From positions 1-24,586 of the forward strand of contig CAUCIO010000016.1 of NCBI GenBank assembly GCA_958442925.1: 24,586 nt of DNA. The letters run 5' to 3'. A program made the position numbers and the translations under genes. The notes below the pieces were generated by a model, which made no database searches, was not told the DNA's origin, and worked only from the letters and a program-made list of their open reading frames with translations. Position 1 is the first letter of the stretch. Every line of letters begins with the position of its first letter. The stretch is from an uncultured Clostridium sp. GTDB lineage: Bacteria; Bacillota; Clostridia; Lachnospirales; Lachnospiraceae. Below are positions 7,771 through 13,857 of this stretch, piece by piece.

Positions 7771-9259
7771 TTTTCTTTCCCTCCTCTTCCTCCGGCTCCT
7801 GCGCGCCCGGTCCTCCCGCCAGCATGGCAGCCAGGTCAATGTTCTTTTCAGCAGCGTACCGGTTTGCCTCATCCATCTCGTCAATGACCTGTTTCCAATC
7901 CCGCCCGGCTTCTGCGCAGATCTGCTGGAATGTTTTCTGCCCCGTTTTTAACATTGTTGCATTAGCATTCGCTTCTTTCGCCGGATCGATCCAGCGTTTA
8001 GGCTTAACAACCCATTCATGGGCTGTATAATCTCTAATATTGTTCCAGAAATCATTTCCAGAGATAATCCCTTTCAGCCAGCAGGATATCACAAAGGTTT
8101 CATAGATTTCATCCAATACCTGGAACAGAAGCTCCTTTTCTTCGTCATAGGTCAGATCATCCTCTATTCCGCTCTGGCGTGTGCTGGAATAGTTGGTTTC
8201 GGACATATCCCTTGCTGTAGCCTCATAGGACAGTCCAGATGCCGAAGAAATCAATCGCTGCTCCGCTTTCAGAAATGTGGCAGCATCAGAGCCCTGTCCT
8301 GGCGGTGTAACCGTCTGCGCATCGTCTCCTGGATTCATTTCCAAAATCATACCTGGGACAATTCGCTTTCCCTCATAGCTGATTTCACTTTGCGGCTTTC
8401 CATCCCTTCCGCGATTTGACGCTAAATTGTTTATACGTTTAACCAGAATCGCCAGGCAGGCAGCTATCTTTTCCTTGATTGTTACAGCTGAAATAAACTC
8501 ATTCATATCTTTAATTCTGGTTACAGTAGGAGCCAGATCCGTCATTTCCCGAATCTGAGAAGGTCGGCGCTTGGCATAATAGAAGATCACATCCTTGGCC
8601 GGAACGTACACAGGTTTCATCCGCGTGTATCCGTCAATTTCATACTGCGTAATCCAGTATCCCACCGGGCGGTTCCAGCGGTTGTACTCAATTCCTCCAA
8701 CTACCTTATTGTCTTTTTCTTTCGGCTGAATTTGAGTGGCGTCAAGCTCATCCACCTCCAGGATCTGCAGCTGAAACGGCAGATATCCCTGCGAAGTATA
8801 TCTCTTGATAATCAAAATCCCGCCGTCAACAATTTTTCTTTGAATCAGCATCCGGACAATCTGGGTAAAGCTCTGAGTGCCTGTGACATCGCAGTTTTCT
8901 TTTTCGCACCATCGTTTCCAGGCAGCTTCCAGAATCTTATTCCGGTCTGCCTGCTCCGTTGTTACGCGAATCTGAAGCCCTCCGCCTATCACATTCCTGC
9001 GAAAGGCACGGATAACTGAGTTTAAAATATCGGAGTTACGTTCCAGGTCCCTGGTTCTCGCCCGGATGACATCTCTCTCAAAGCGGTCTGTCAGCTCTGC
9101 TGACTGATTCTGCGTATTCCACCGGGACTGCAACCTTCCCGAATCACTGGCGTCATAATTCCCACGCTGCTCTTCGTAATACTTCCTCCACCGCATCCTC
9201 TCAATACCGGCTTTTGGGCTGATGATTCCGATAATCCGGTCTATCACTGTCTGCTTCAT
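7748..9259 (-). CDS. Portal protein, lambda gpB family
   Basis: 503 residues from the ATG after GGAGGTAGC. Features of the lambda family portal are visible: RWRKYYEEQRGNYDASDSGR near the start, a DRFERDVIRARTRDLERNSD segment before NSVIRAFRRNVIGGGLQIRV, then IEYNRWNRPVGYWI, VIFYYAKRRPSQIREMTDLA, and the characteristic YEATARDMSETNYSSTRQS near residue 360. Twelve copies form the ring through which DNA enters the head. The extreme C-terminus is acidic then basic. It follows the gpW-like gene as in lambda. Confidence 0.94.
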   Translation of the reverse strand: MKQTVIDRIIGIISPKAGIERMRWRKYYEEQRGNYDASDSGRLQSRWNTQNQSAELTDRFERDVIRARTRDLERNSDILNSVIRAFRRNVIGGGLQIRVTTEQADRNKILEAAWKRWCEKENCDVTGTQSFTQIVRMLIQRKIVDGGILIIKRYTSQGYLPFQLQILEVDELDATQIQPKEKDNKVVGGIEYNRWNRPVGYWITQYEIDGYTRMKPVYVPAKDVIFYYAKRRPSQIREMTDLAPTVTRIKDMNEFISAVTIKEKIAACLAILVKRINNLASNRGRDGKPQSEISYEGKRIVPGMILEMNPGDDAQTVTPPGQGSDAATFLKAEQRLISSASGLSYEATARDMSETNYSSTRQSGIEDDLTYDEEKELLFQVLDEIYETFVISCWLKGIISGNDFWNNIRDYTAHEWVVKPKRWIDPAKEANANATMLKTGQKTFQQICAEAGRDWKQVIDEMDEANRYAAEKNIDLAAMLAGGPGAQEPEEEEGKKNGTKADA

Positions 9260-9260
9260 G

Positions 9261-9524
9261 CTACCTCCTGTTATCGTATCCAAAATCAGCTGCATATGCG
9301 CCGTAGAGGAATCCACTTTCCTGGGCCTCCTGGGCTTCCAGACGGTTTCTTTCAGCAATTAGTGTAGATAAATCTGCCCTGGTAAGAGAACGGGTTCCTA
9401 TCTTATAGGACTGTCCTCCTACCATAATGTTATAAATGGCCTCATTTAAAACCCGCAGCTGCTGGCTTGGGCTGGAATAAGGTTCTTCTTTTACTTCCGT
9501 AGTTCTATCTGATTCTTTTCCCAT
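9261..9524 (-). CDS. gpW-like / DUF6148-like head-tail joining protein
   Basis: About 87 residues from the ATG preceded by GGAGGAAAAGAGAGA; an ATG six codons earlier is also possible. The core SSPSQQLRVLNEAIYNIMVG, QSYKIGTRSLTRADLSTLIA and ERNRLEAQEAQES is the pattern of small gpW-type proteins (an N-terminal helix, a beta-hairpin with the G-x-x-x-x-x-G-x-R motif, and a C-terminal helix). In lambda gpW lies between the large terminase and the portal gene and plugs the portal after packaging. The order here is the same. Confidence 0.82.
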   Translation of the reverse strand: MGKESDRTTEVKEEPYSSPSQQLRVLNEAIYNIMVGGQSYKIGTRSLTRADLSTLIAERNRLEAQEAQESGFLYGAYAADFGYDNRR

Positions 9525-9546
9525 TCTCTCTTTTCCTCCCATTCCT

Positions 9547-11385
9547 CTACCACCCTTCTAATTCATTGTCGCGGATCCACTGTTCTTCTTTCGGTATCTC
9601 CGTTGGTTTCTTCTTAGGCGGTACATACCGCTCCTGATGCCAGATTCTGGCGCCGCGGATGTCTGCCGCTGCCATCGCATACACCTCTGCATCCAGATAG
9701 TGATTATCTGTGTGGGTTGTCTTAGGCACCCACTTCTGTGTGACTGCCCCATTTGCCTGCCGTTCATTAATCTTGTGCTCCGCCGTTACTTGATTGGCAT
9801 ATTCTTCATCAACCCCACGAAACACCATCCAGGAACCGGTTCCGTTATTCCTGCGCATCCTGGAAGCAATTCGATCCTTATATTTTCCAGTATCGACGAT
9901 AACCAGGTTAATACCGGCTGCCTTTGAACCAGCCTTATTGATTACGCTGTATTTATAATCCGTCTCCAGCCTTTTACTGGATCCTTTGCACGGAAGTGTA
10001 TAATCCATAGTATCAGCACAGAAATCATATACCATATCCGTCTGATCTCCGGAGTCTACCAGAACAAGAGAGGGTGTCAGCTTCTCACCATTCTTTTTTT
10101 CGTAGTAGAGATTCATAATGTTGTCGGCGTTCCATAGATTTGTTTCCTGCCCTCTGGCAATCAGCTGGCTGGTCCAGTGTTCTCCCCATGCACGTATGAC
10201 CCAATAAATACAAGTCTCCTGCACGTCAATTCCCCCTGTCAGCTCAATGGCCCAGTCAGGTACTTCAAACTCCGGGAGCTCCGTCTGGCGTTCCTTCACC
10301 AGATCCGCCGTCGTCTTGAGTTTCGTATCTTCCCATGGTTCCGCCAGCCAGCTGTTGACAAAGTTTTGAAGCATATCTGGATCTTTATAAGATTTCAAAT
10401 GTTCTTCAGCCGCTTCCGCCCAGGTGACGAACACACTGTACAGGGAGCTGATATGATATCCGACCGTCTTAGGTCTGCCAACTCCCCTCTTTTTGACTGC
10501 CCGCCATTCTCCCTCTCGAAGCATCTTCGGCTTGTCCTTATCAAGAATCTCGCAACCGCACGCCGGGCAAATATACTTAGCTGTCTGTGCTCTCTCATAG
10601 GGCGACATTTTCTCCTCATCATCCTTACAAAATAAAATCTGCTTAAAAAGAAGCTGCTGCATTTCCCCGCAGTGAGGACAGGGAACAAAATATTCTTTTA
10701 CCTCATCTGCGCTGTCATGCAGAGACCAAATATAGTTCGTCTTAAGCGTCGGAGTAGAACAGGCATACACCTTGCTCTGACTCTTGAATGTTTTAATACG
10801 CTCCATGGCAAGATTGTAGGGAGATGCCTCTTTCTTTGATGCGCCTCCCATCTTGTCAATTTCGTCAAAGAACAGATATTTGATTGCTTTTGATGCCAGC
10901 TTGGAGGGAGAGCCGGCTCCTCGCAGATACACCGTCATATTTTTGAATTTCAGGCGGAGCTCCTTGGAGGCATTCTCGTAAAACTGCTTTTTAATCTTCG
11001 GAACCAGGCGAAAGGCTGGTTTCAGTTTGTCATTTGAGATGTCTTTAGCCAAATCATCCGAAGGATAGACGATCATCGTCGGGCCAGGTTCCTCTGTAAT
11101 GAGATATCCCAGCATATTGATCAGGACTTCTGTGCCTCCCAGCTGGGAACCCTTGCAGAGATAAACTTCTCTGATATGCGGCTCATTTAAGGTATTCATG
11201 ATCTCCACCAGGTACGGCGTTACATCATTAGACCACTTTCCGGATAAATTACTGCTTTCATCCAAAACGCGGTATTTTTCCGCCCATTCACTGACTTTTA
11301 ACTCCTCCTGAATGGAGAGGGCGGCGCTGATTACTCTTTGGAAAAGCCGGCGCGTTTTTCTTCTGGCTTTTTCCCGACGTGTCAC
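9547..11385 (-). CDS. Terminase large subunit, lambda GpA family
   Basis: 612 residues. The ATPase half shows a GpA-type Walker A variant (KGSQLGGTE, about 78-86), Walker B LFFDEID (about 171-177) and a following STPT coupling motif. Two cysteine pairs (C236/C239 and C273/C276) form a likely zinc site between the ATPase and nuclease halves. Nuclease acidic residues lie in GGIDVQE (D387), VLVDSGD (D444) and NHYLDAEVYA (D566). The enzyme cuts concatemers and pumps DNA into heads. Translation starts at GTG, overlapping the small subunit stop (GTGA). GpA-type terminases usually belong to cos phages. The stop is TAG. Confidence 0.95.
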   Translation of the reverse strand: MTRREKARRKTRRLFQRVISAALSIQEELKVSEWAEKYRVLDESSNLSGKWSNDVTPYLVEIMNTLNEPHIREVYLCKGSQLGGTEVLINMLGYLITEEPGPTMIVYPSDDLAKDISNDKLKPAFRLVPKIKKQFYENASKELRLKFKNMTVYLRGAGSPSKLASKAIKYLFFDEIDKMGGASKKEASPYNLAMERIKTFKSQSKVYACSTPTLKTNYIWSLHDSADEVKEYFVPCPHCGEMQQLLFKQILFCKDDEEKMSPYERAQTAKYICPACGCEILDKDKPKMLREGEWRAVKKRGVGRPKTVGYHISSLYSVFVTWAEAAEEHLKSYKDPDMLQNFVNSWLAEPWEDTKLKTTADLVKERQTELPEFEVPDWAIELTGGIDVQETCIYWVIRAWGEHWTSQLIARGQETNLWNADNIMNLYYEKKNGEKLTPSLVLVDSGDQTDMVYDFCADTMDYTLPCKGSSKRLETDYKYSVINKAGSKAAGINLVIVDTGKYKDRIASRMRRNNGTGSWMVFRGVDEEYANQVTAEHKINERQANGAVTQKWVPKTTHTDNHYLDAEVYAMAAADIRGARIWHQERYVPPKKKPTEIPKEEQWIRDNELEGW

Positions 11386-11900
11386 TCTTCCTCATCCTCC
11401 TCTTCTTCCAGCTCCTCTCCTTCCAGTGTCTGTTGACCGTCAATTTCATCTGGATCGTATTCTGACAATTCTTCCAGCGCAGAAAGAAGCTCTTTTTTAA
11501 TGATCTGAATAATTTGGTTGATGTCCTCTTCACCAGCCACCTGCATAGCCAGCTTAGCAGGCACAGAAAGCAGCCGGTTTTTAAATCGAATCAACATGTC
11601 AGATAGAAAAGCCTCCACATCGGCAGCCTCATGAAGCTCTCTGCGAAGGCGTCTGAGCTTCAGAAGAGAAATCTGTTTTTTTACTTCCTCATGCTGCGCC
11701 TGCACTTCCTCTTTTGAGATTGAGGCACGTCGGCCCGTTTCCGCATTCACTTTGTACTCAATGTACTCCTGAATGCTCTTTTCCAGGTTGTAGCCTCTGC
11801 CTTCCTGCGTCAGCTTAAAAAGTCCTTCTTCCCTTAATCCGCGGACTCTTCTGGAGCTGAGTCCCAAACATTCTGCCAGCTGTTTTTGATTTACCACCAT
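11382..11900 (-). CDS. Terminase small subunit, Nu1-like
   Basis: 172 residues. The N-terminus is a Nu1-type winged helix-turn-helix (NQKQLAECLGLSSRRVRGLR, with EEGLFKL after it). A coiled stretch follows (KKQISLLKLRRLRRELHEAA) and then DVEAFLSDMLIRFKNRLLSVPAKLAMQVAG, a segment typical of Firmicute Nu1-like proteins. The C-terminal ~25 residues are almost all Asp/Glu, ending in an acidic tail that probably contacts the large subunit. It recognises the packaging site in the DNA. The stop overlaps the large-subunit start. Confidence 0.92.
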   Translation of the reverse strand: MVVNQKQLAECLGLSSRRVRGLREEGLFKLTQEGRGYNLEKSIQEYIEYKVNAETGRRASISKEEVQAQHEEVKKQISLLKLRRLRRELHEAADVEAFLSDMLIRFKNRLLSVPAKLAMQVAGEEDINQIIQIIKKELLSALEELSEYDPDEIDGQQTLEGEELEEEEDEEE

Positions 11901-11978
11901 CGTTTGACCACCTCCCCAGCAGTATCCCCAAAAGCGGAAGGAAATGCCATCAATTTTTTTCTCATAAAGCCAAAAATA

Positions 11979-12029
11979 CCGCGCTTTCCCCGGACCCGCA
12001 TAGGGGTGGGGGGTGAGTAGTACCTACTC
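11979..12029 (-). other. GC-rich intergenic segment, candidate cos/packaging region
   Basis: The 185 bases between the small terminase gene and the next gene hold no plausible protein. Within them is a GC-rich stretch with GCGCTTTCCCCGGACCCGC, a G-run (GGGGTGGGGGG) and a short dyad GAGTAG-TAC-CTACTC (12015-12029). Cos sites of GpA/Nu1-type phages usually lie just upstream of the small terminase gene, so this is the natural place for one. The cut site itself cannot be read from sequence. Confidence 0.35.
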
Positions 12030-12059
12030 CACTCTGTGCAGAAATTAGAGCAAAGGAAA

Positions 12060-12081
12060 AGAGCGCCCTTTCAAGCGCTCT
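12060..12081 (-). terminator. Terminator after the ribbon-helix-helix gene
   Basis: On the minus strand GAGCGC and GCGCTC arms, extended by one A-T pair, enclose an eight-base loop and are followed by TTTTCC. It lies four bases after the stop codon of the upstream gene and closes the small cassette before the terminase operon. Confidence 0.75.
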
Positions 12082-12085
12082 CCCG

Positions 12086-12295
12086 TTACTCCTTATGTTT
12101 TTCTTCCTGCTCTTTTGCAAATGCCAGCATCAGCTCTGTAATCTGTCCAGCCTGGCTGACTCCTGCCGCCTTACAGGCCTTTTCGAATCGTTCCGCTACT
12201 TCCCGCTTAATCTTAAAGCTTTTTGTCATGTAGCCGACTTTCTTTTGATACTTCTGACTTGCAATGGTTTGAGGGTTTGGGCTACCTTTTGGCAT
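12086..12295 (-). CDS. Ribbon-helix-helix (Arc/CopG-like) DNA-binding protein
   Basis: 69 residues. After a conserved basic N-terminus (SPNPQTIASQKYQKKVGY) comes a short beta strand and two helices (TKSFKIKREVAERFEKACKA, AGVSQAGQITELMLAFAKEQ), the arrangement of a ribbon-helix-helix dimer. GAGGAGGGACAGAG precedes the ATG. Proteins of this kind are common small regulators in Lachnospiraceae phages and bind short palindromes; phased palindromes lie around the promoter upstream of this cassette. Whether it is the repressor of that promoter, an antitoxin, or a plain regulator of the late operon is not settled. Confidence 0.82.
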   Translation of the reverse strand: MPKGSPNPQTIASQKYQKKVGYMTKSFKIKREVAERFEKACKAAGVSQAGQITELMLAFAKEQEEKHKE

Positions 12296-12380
12296 CTCTG
12301 TCCCTCCTCATTTTTCTGTAGATACTGCGGCCAATGAAACCAGCCGTTACTGCAATTACTGTAATTATTGCGATTCTCAT
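12282..12380 (-). CDS. Possible 32-residue membrane mini-protein
   Basis: A short open frame M-R-I-A-I-I-T-V-I-A-V-T-A-G-F-I-G-R-S-I-Y followed by a basic tail (RKMRRDRDAKR) and TAG. It would be one hydrophobic helix with a positively charged end, a shape seen in small phage and toxin peptides. It overlaps the start of the ribbon-helix-helix gene. No ribosome site is visible before its ATG, so expression is doubtful and I list it only because it stands between a small membrane peptide and a regulator in a compact cassette. Confidence 0.35.
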   Translation of the reverse strand: MRIAIITVIAVTAGFIGRSIYRKMRRDRDAKR

Positions 12381-12408
12381 TGTTAAAAATGGCGATTCGT
12401 GCTATACT
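12380..12408 (+). promoter_or_regulatory. Plus-strand promoter pointing across the 41-aa peptide gene
   Basis: TTGTTA (-35, 12380-12385) and TATACT (-10, 12403-12408) are spaced by 17 bases, and TG stands at the extended -10 position (TGCTATACT). Transcription would begin near 12415, directly before a perfect 8-bp hairpin, and run antisense to the 41-aa peptide gene. No plus-strand protein lies downstream, so the likely product is an antisense RNA. Confidence 0.55.
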
Positions 12409-12416
12409 TTTGATAC

Positions 12417-12436
12417 GGGGAGGATTTCTCCTCCCC
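12417..12436. terminator. Perfect GC hairpin between the convergent transcripts
   Basis: GGGGAGGA and TCCTCCCC pair perfectly over eight bases around a four-base loop. It lies eight bases after the 41-aa peptide's stop codon and right at the predicted 5' end of the opposing transcript. There is no T run on either side, so it may stabilise RNA ends or act as a weak bidirectional terminator rather than a classic one. Confidence 0.5.
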
Positions 12437-12443
12437 TGCTGTG

Positions 12444-12569
12444 TTATTTCCACAGCTTGTCGATTATCAGAATGATAATCCCTGTTATAAGCCCTGTCAG
12501 GAATTGAACCGCTACTTCAATCCAGTTGACTGGGCTTTTTCTTTTTCTTCGGCTTCTGCCTTTCGCCAT
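12444..12569 (-). CDS. 41-residue basic membrane peptide, candidate type I toxin-like
   Basis: The peptide has a very basic head (MAKGRSRRKRKS), an amphipathic/hydrophobic helix (WIEVAVQFLTGLITGIIILI) and a short charged tail ending in DKLWK. This is the build of small toxic membrane peptides and holin-like peptides, but no known family is recognisable. A strong AAGGAGGTGAG site lies six bases before the ATG, about 19 bases from the predicted transcription start of a consensus promoter. A convergent promoter is placed to make RNA complementary to its message. It lies in its own transcription unit between the tRNA terminator and the terminase operon. Confidence 0.72.
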   Translation of the reverse strand: MAKGRSRRKRKSPVNWIEVAVQFLTGLITGIIILIIDKLWK

Positions 12570-12594
12570 CTGTTCTCACCTCCTTACATGCTAT

Positions 12595-12623
12595 ATTATA
12601 TCATAGGGTATACCATATGTCAA
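12595..12623 (-). promoter_or_regulatory. Consensus sigma-A promoter of the 41-aa peptide cassette
   Basis: On the minus strand a perfect TTGACA (12618-12623) and a perfect TATAAT (12595-12600) are separated by exactly 17 bases. This is the best promoter in the window. Transcription would start near 12588, giving a leader of about 19 bases. Its spacer contains the palindrome GGTATACC. Confidence 0.85.
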
Positions 12624-12658
12624 GTATTTTAAATACTTTATCTAGTATTTTATATACA
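12607..12658. promoter_or_regulatory. Three phased palindromes over the promoter (operator candidates)
   Basis: GGTATACC (12607-12614) lies between -35 and -10. AAGTATTT-T-AAATACTT (12622-12638) touches the -35 box. A degenerate copy, AGTATTTTATATAC (12644-12657), starts 21 bases after the matching point of the second. The centres are 20-21 bp apart, that is, on one face of the helix, as expected for cooperative binding by a dimeric repressor. The ribbon-helix-helix protein downstream is the obvious candidate. Confidence 0.5.
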
Positions 12659-12684
12659 TCTTTATCAACATCTTGTGGATAACA

Positions 12685-12709
12685 AAAGCACCCGGCGCAT
12701 GGCCGGGTG
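12685..12709 (-). terminator. Terminator after the tRNA genes
   Basis: CACCCGGC and GCCGGGTG pair perfectly over eight bases around a five-base loop; on the minus strand the stem is followed by CTTTTG. It lies about 27 bases beyond the Met tRNA and would end the transcript from the ArpU gene and tRNAs. Confidence 0.72.
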
Positions 12710-12735
12710 AGAAAAATATGAGGTAAACATGTGGA

Positions 12736-12807
12736 TTGCAGGAGAAGGACTCGAACCCTAGACTTCCGGGTTATGGGCCCGGTGAGCTGCCGCTGCTCTA
12801 CCCTGCT
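12736..12807 (-). tRNA. tRNA-Met(CAT), initiator-like
   Basis: A 72-base cloverleaf: acceptor AGCAGGG/TCCTGCA, D arm GAGC-AGCGGCA-GCTC, anticodon arm CCGGG-CCCATAA-CCCGG with anticodon CAT, five-base variable loop, and TTCGAGT T-loop. It carries the marks of a bacterial initiator: no pair at 1-72 (A opposite A), A11-T24 in the D stem, and three G-C pairs at the base of the anticodon stem. The T stem is imperfect (T opposite C at 49-65 and one G-T pair), so it may be weakly active. CCA is not encoded. Only two bases separate it from the Asn tRNA. Confidence 0.82.
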
Positions 12808-12809
12808 AA

Positions 12810-12882
12810 CGGATTCTCCAGGAATCGAACCTGAGACTCGATGCTTAACAGGCATCTGCTCTACCAACTGAGCTAAGAATCC
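12810..12882 (-). tRNA. tRNA-Asn(GTT)
   Basis: A 73-base cloverleaf with perfect acceptor (GGATTCT/AGAATCC), D (GCTC/GAGC) and anticodon (GATGC/GCATC) stems, loop CTGTTAA giving anticodon GTT, and T-loop TTCGATT. CCA is not encoded. It is co-oriented with the phage genes and lies in the same transcription unit as the Met tRNA, between the late regulator and the structural operon. Confidence 0.93.
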
Positions 12883-12945
12883 TTACCGCCCGGTTTCCCA
12901 GGCGACTATTGGGGTTAGGTCTTTACAGGAGATACAAAAGCCTTG

Positions 12946-12962
12946 GCCGAATCGCCTTCGGC
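12946..12962 (-). terminator. Hairpin after the ArpU-like gene
   Basis: GCCGAA and TTCGGC pair perfectly around five bases; on the minus strand the stem is followed by CAAGGCTTTTG. It may be a weak terminator or a processing hairpin ahead of the tRNAs. The 125 bases between the gene and the first tRNA otherwise hold only three short repeats. Confidence 0.45.
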
Positions 12963-12980
12963 TTCCATTTTATTCTACTA

Positions 12981-13007
12981 CGATATTTCCGATACTTCCG
13001 ATATTTT
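12981..13007. repeat. Three tandem 9-bp repeats (CGATATTTC type)
   Basis: CGATATTTC, CGATACTTC and CGATATTTT follow each other without gaps, immediately downstream of the ArpU-like stop codon. Their meaning is unknown; binding sites for the neighbouring regulator are one possibility. Confidence 0.6.
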
Positions 13008-13418
13008 TTATTTTATTCCATGTTCTTTTAAATATTTATCCCTGATGTATAGTCTCGGATAATCTGGGCTATTACTGTACCCAGTCTTAACAGCAATTTT
13101 TTCCCATGTCATTCCGTTTATGTAATACATCTTGCAAACATAGCGCGCCTGCCCCTCTTCAATCTGATTGATCCACTGCTCTACCGCTCTAACCTGTTCC
13201 TTTTTCTTTTCCAACGTCTTTTCTCTGCGGTTGTATAAATCCCCATCAAATCCAACTACACTCTGAGGTCTGCCATATCCAGTCCGATAGTCAAATACTG
13301 TACTGTTCCCAATTCCAGCATCTGTTTCTTTCATCTCCTGAAGCTCTGTCTCCAGAAGTGGAATAGACCGTTTTATTTTTCTGTAATTACTTAAAAGTTT
13401 TTTTGTAATCTTAATCAC
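13008..13418 (-). CDS. ArpU/RinA-like phage transcriptional regulator (sigma region 4-like)
   Basis: 136 residues from a GTG that stands six bases after AGGAGG (VIKITKKLLSNYRKIKRS...); an ATG 33 bases upstream has a poor ribosome site. The middle is helical with SVVGFDGDLYNRREKTLEKK. The C-terminus is a sigma-70 region 4-like helix-turn-helix (ARYVCKMYYINGMTWEKIAV, KTGYSNSPDYPRLYIRDKYL). ArpU/RinA-type proteins activate late genes in phages of Firmicutes and sit just before the packaging genes, as here. The late operon is therefore its likely target. Confidence 0.85.
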   Translation of the reverse strand: MIKITKKLLSNYRKIKRSIPLLETELQEMKETDAGIGNSTVFDYRTGYGRPQSVVGFDGDLYNRREKTLEKKKEQVRAVEQWINQIEEGQARYVCKMYYINGMTWEKIAVKTGYSNSPDYPRLYIRDKYLKEHGIK

Positions 13419-13524
13419 CGTTTCCTCCTGTCCTGCTGCCGGCGCTGCCATCCTGCTGCCTCTTTCCCAGAACCTTCCGCGCTGCCATCCTGTTTTCTTC
13501 CTGCTGCCCGCTTTCCCGGAACTA

Positions 13525-13857
13525 TCAGCTTCCCGTTCTACTGACAGTTTCCTCTGTTTCTTCCTCTGCGCTACTGGGAGTTGCCTTACTTTCCACGACT
13601 GTTACCGTCCCCTCAAACACTTTCCACACTGAGGACTGCTCAAATAGATGCGTCTCCGGCTCCTCATTCTCCCGCATCGGCCGCGTCAGATACCAGAGAG
13701 AGTCCTCTTTCCAGGTGATCTCCTCTAATTTTCTTCCGGCCTCCAGTTTTAACGTCACATCCCCGCCAAAGGATTTTGCGGCCATCTGACTGCTACAGCC
13801 TGGCAGCGCACATGCAATCAATGTTGATACAATAAATAGCATTACCTTACGTTTCAT
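13525..13857 (-). CDS. Small phage lipoprotein
   Basis: 110 residues. A signal peptide (MKRKVMLFIVSTLIACA) ends in the lipobox LPGC, with Cys21 as the predicted lipidated residue. The mature part starts SSQMAAKSFGGDVTLKLEAG and contains EEITWKEDSLWYLTRPMREN, VWKVFEGTVTVVES, and a low-complexity Thr/Ser/Glu tail. The LTRPM...E..ET pattern recurs in clostridial prophage proteins of unknown role. Phage lipoproteins can exclude superinfecting phages (for example Ltp of Streptococcus phage TP-J34), so that is the leading guess. GGAGGAGAACGA precedes the ATG and the start overlaps the gene before it. Confidence 0.85.
   Translation of the reverse strand: MKRKVMLFIVSTLIACALPGCSSQMAAKSFGGDVTLKLEAGRKLEEITWKEDSLWYLTRPMRENEEPETHLFEQSSVWKVFEGTVTVVESKATPSSAEEETEETVSRTGS

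Noticed and set aside
12226..12453. 75-codon minus-strand frame across the small cassette
   Set aside because: No ribosome site, Asn/Arg-rich unlikely composition, and it runs through the hairpin and the start of the ribbon-helix-helix gene.
12601..12867. Minus-strand open frame of 88 codons across the tRNA region
   Set aside because: It runs through both tRNA genes and the terminator and has no ribosome site; the tRNAs explain the sequence.
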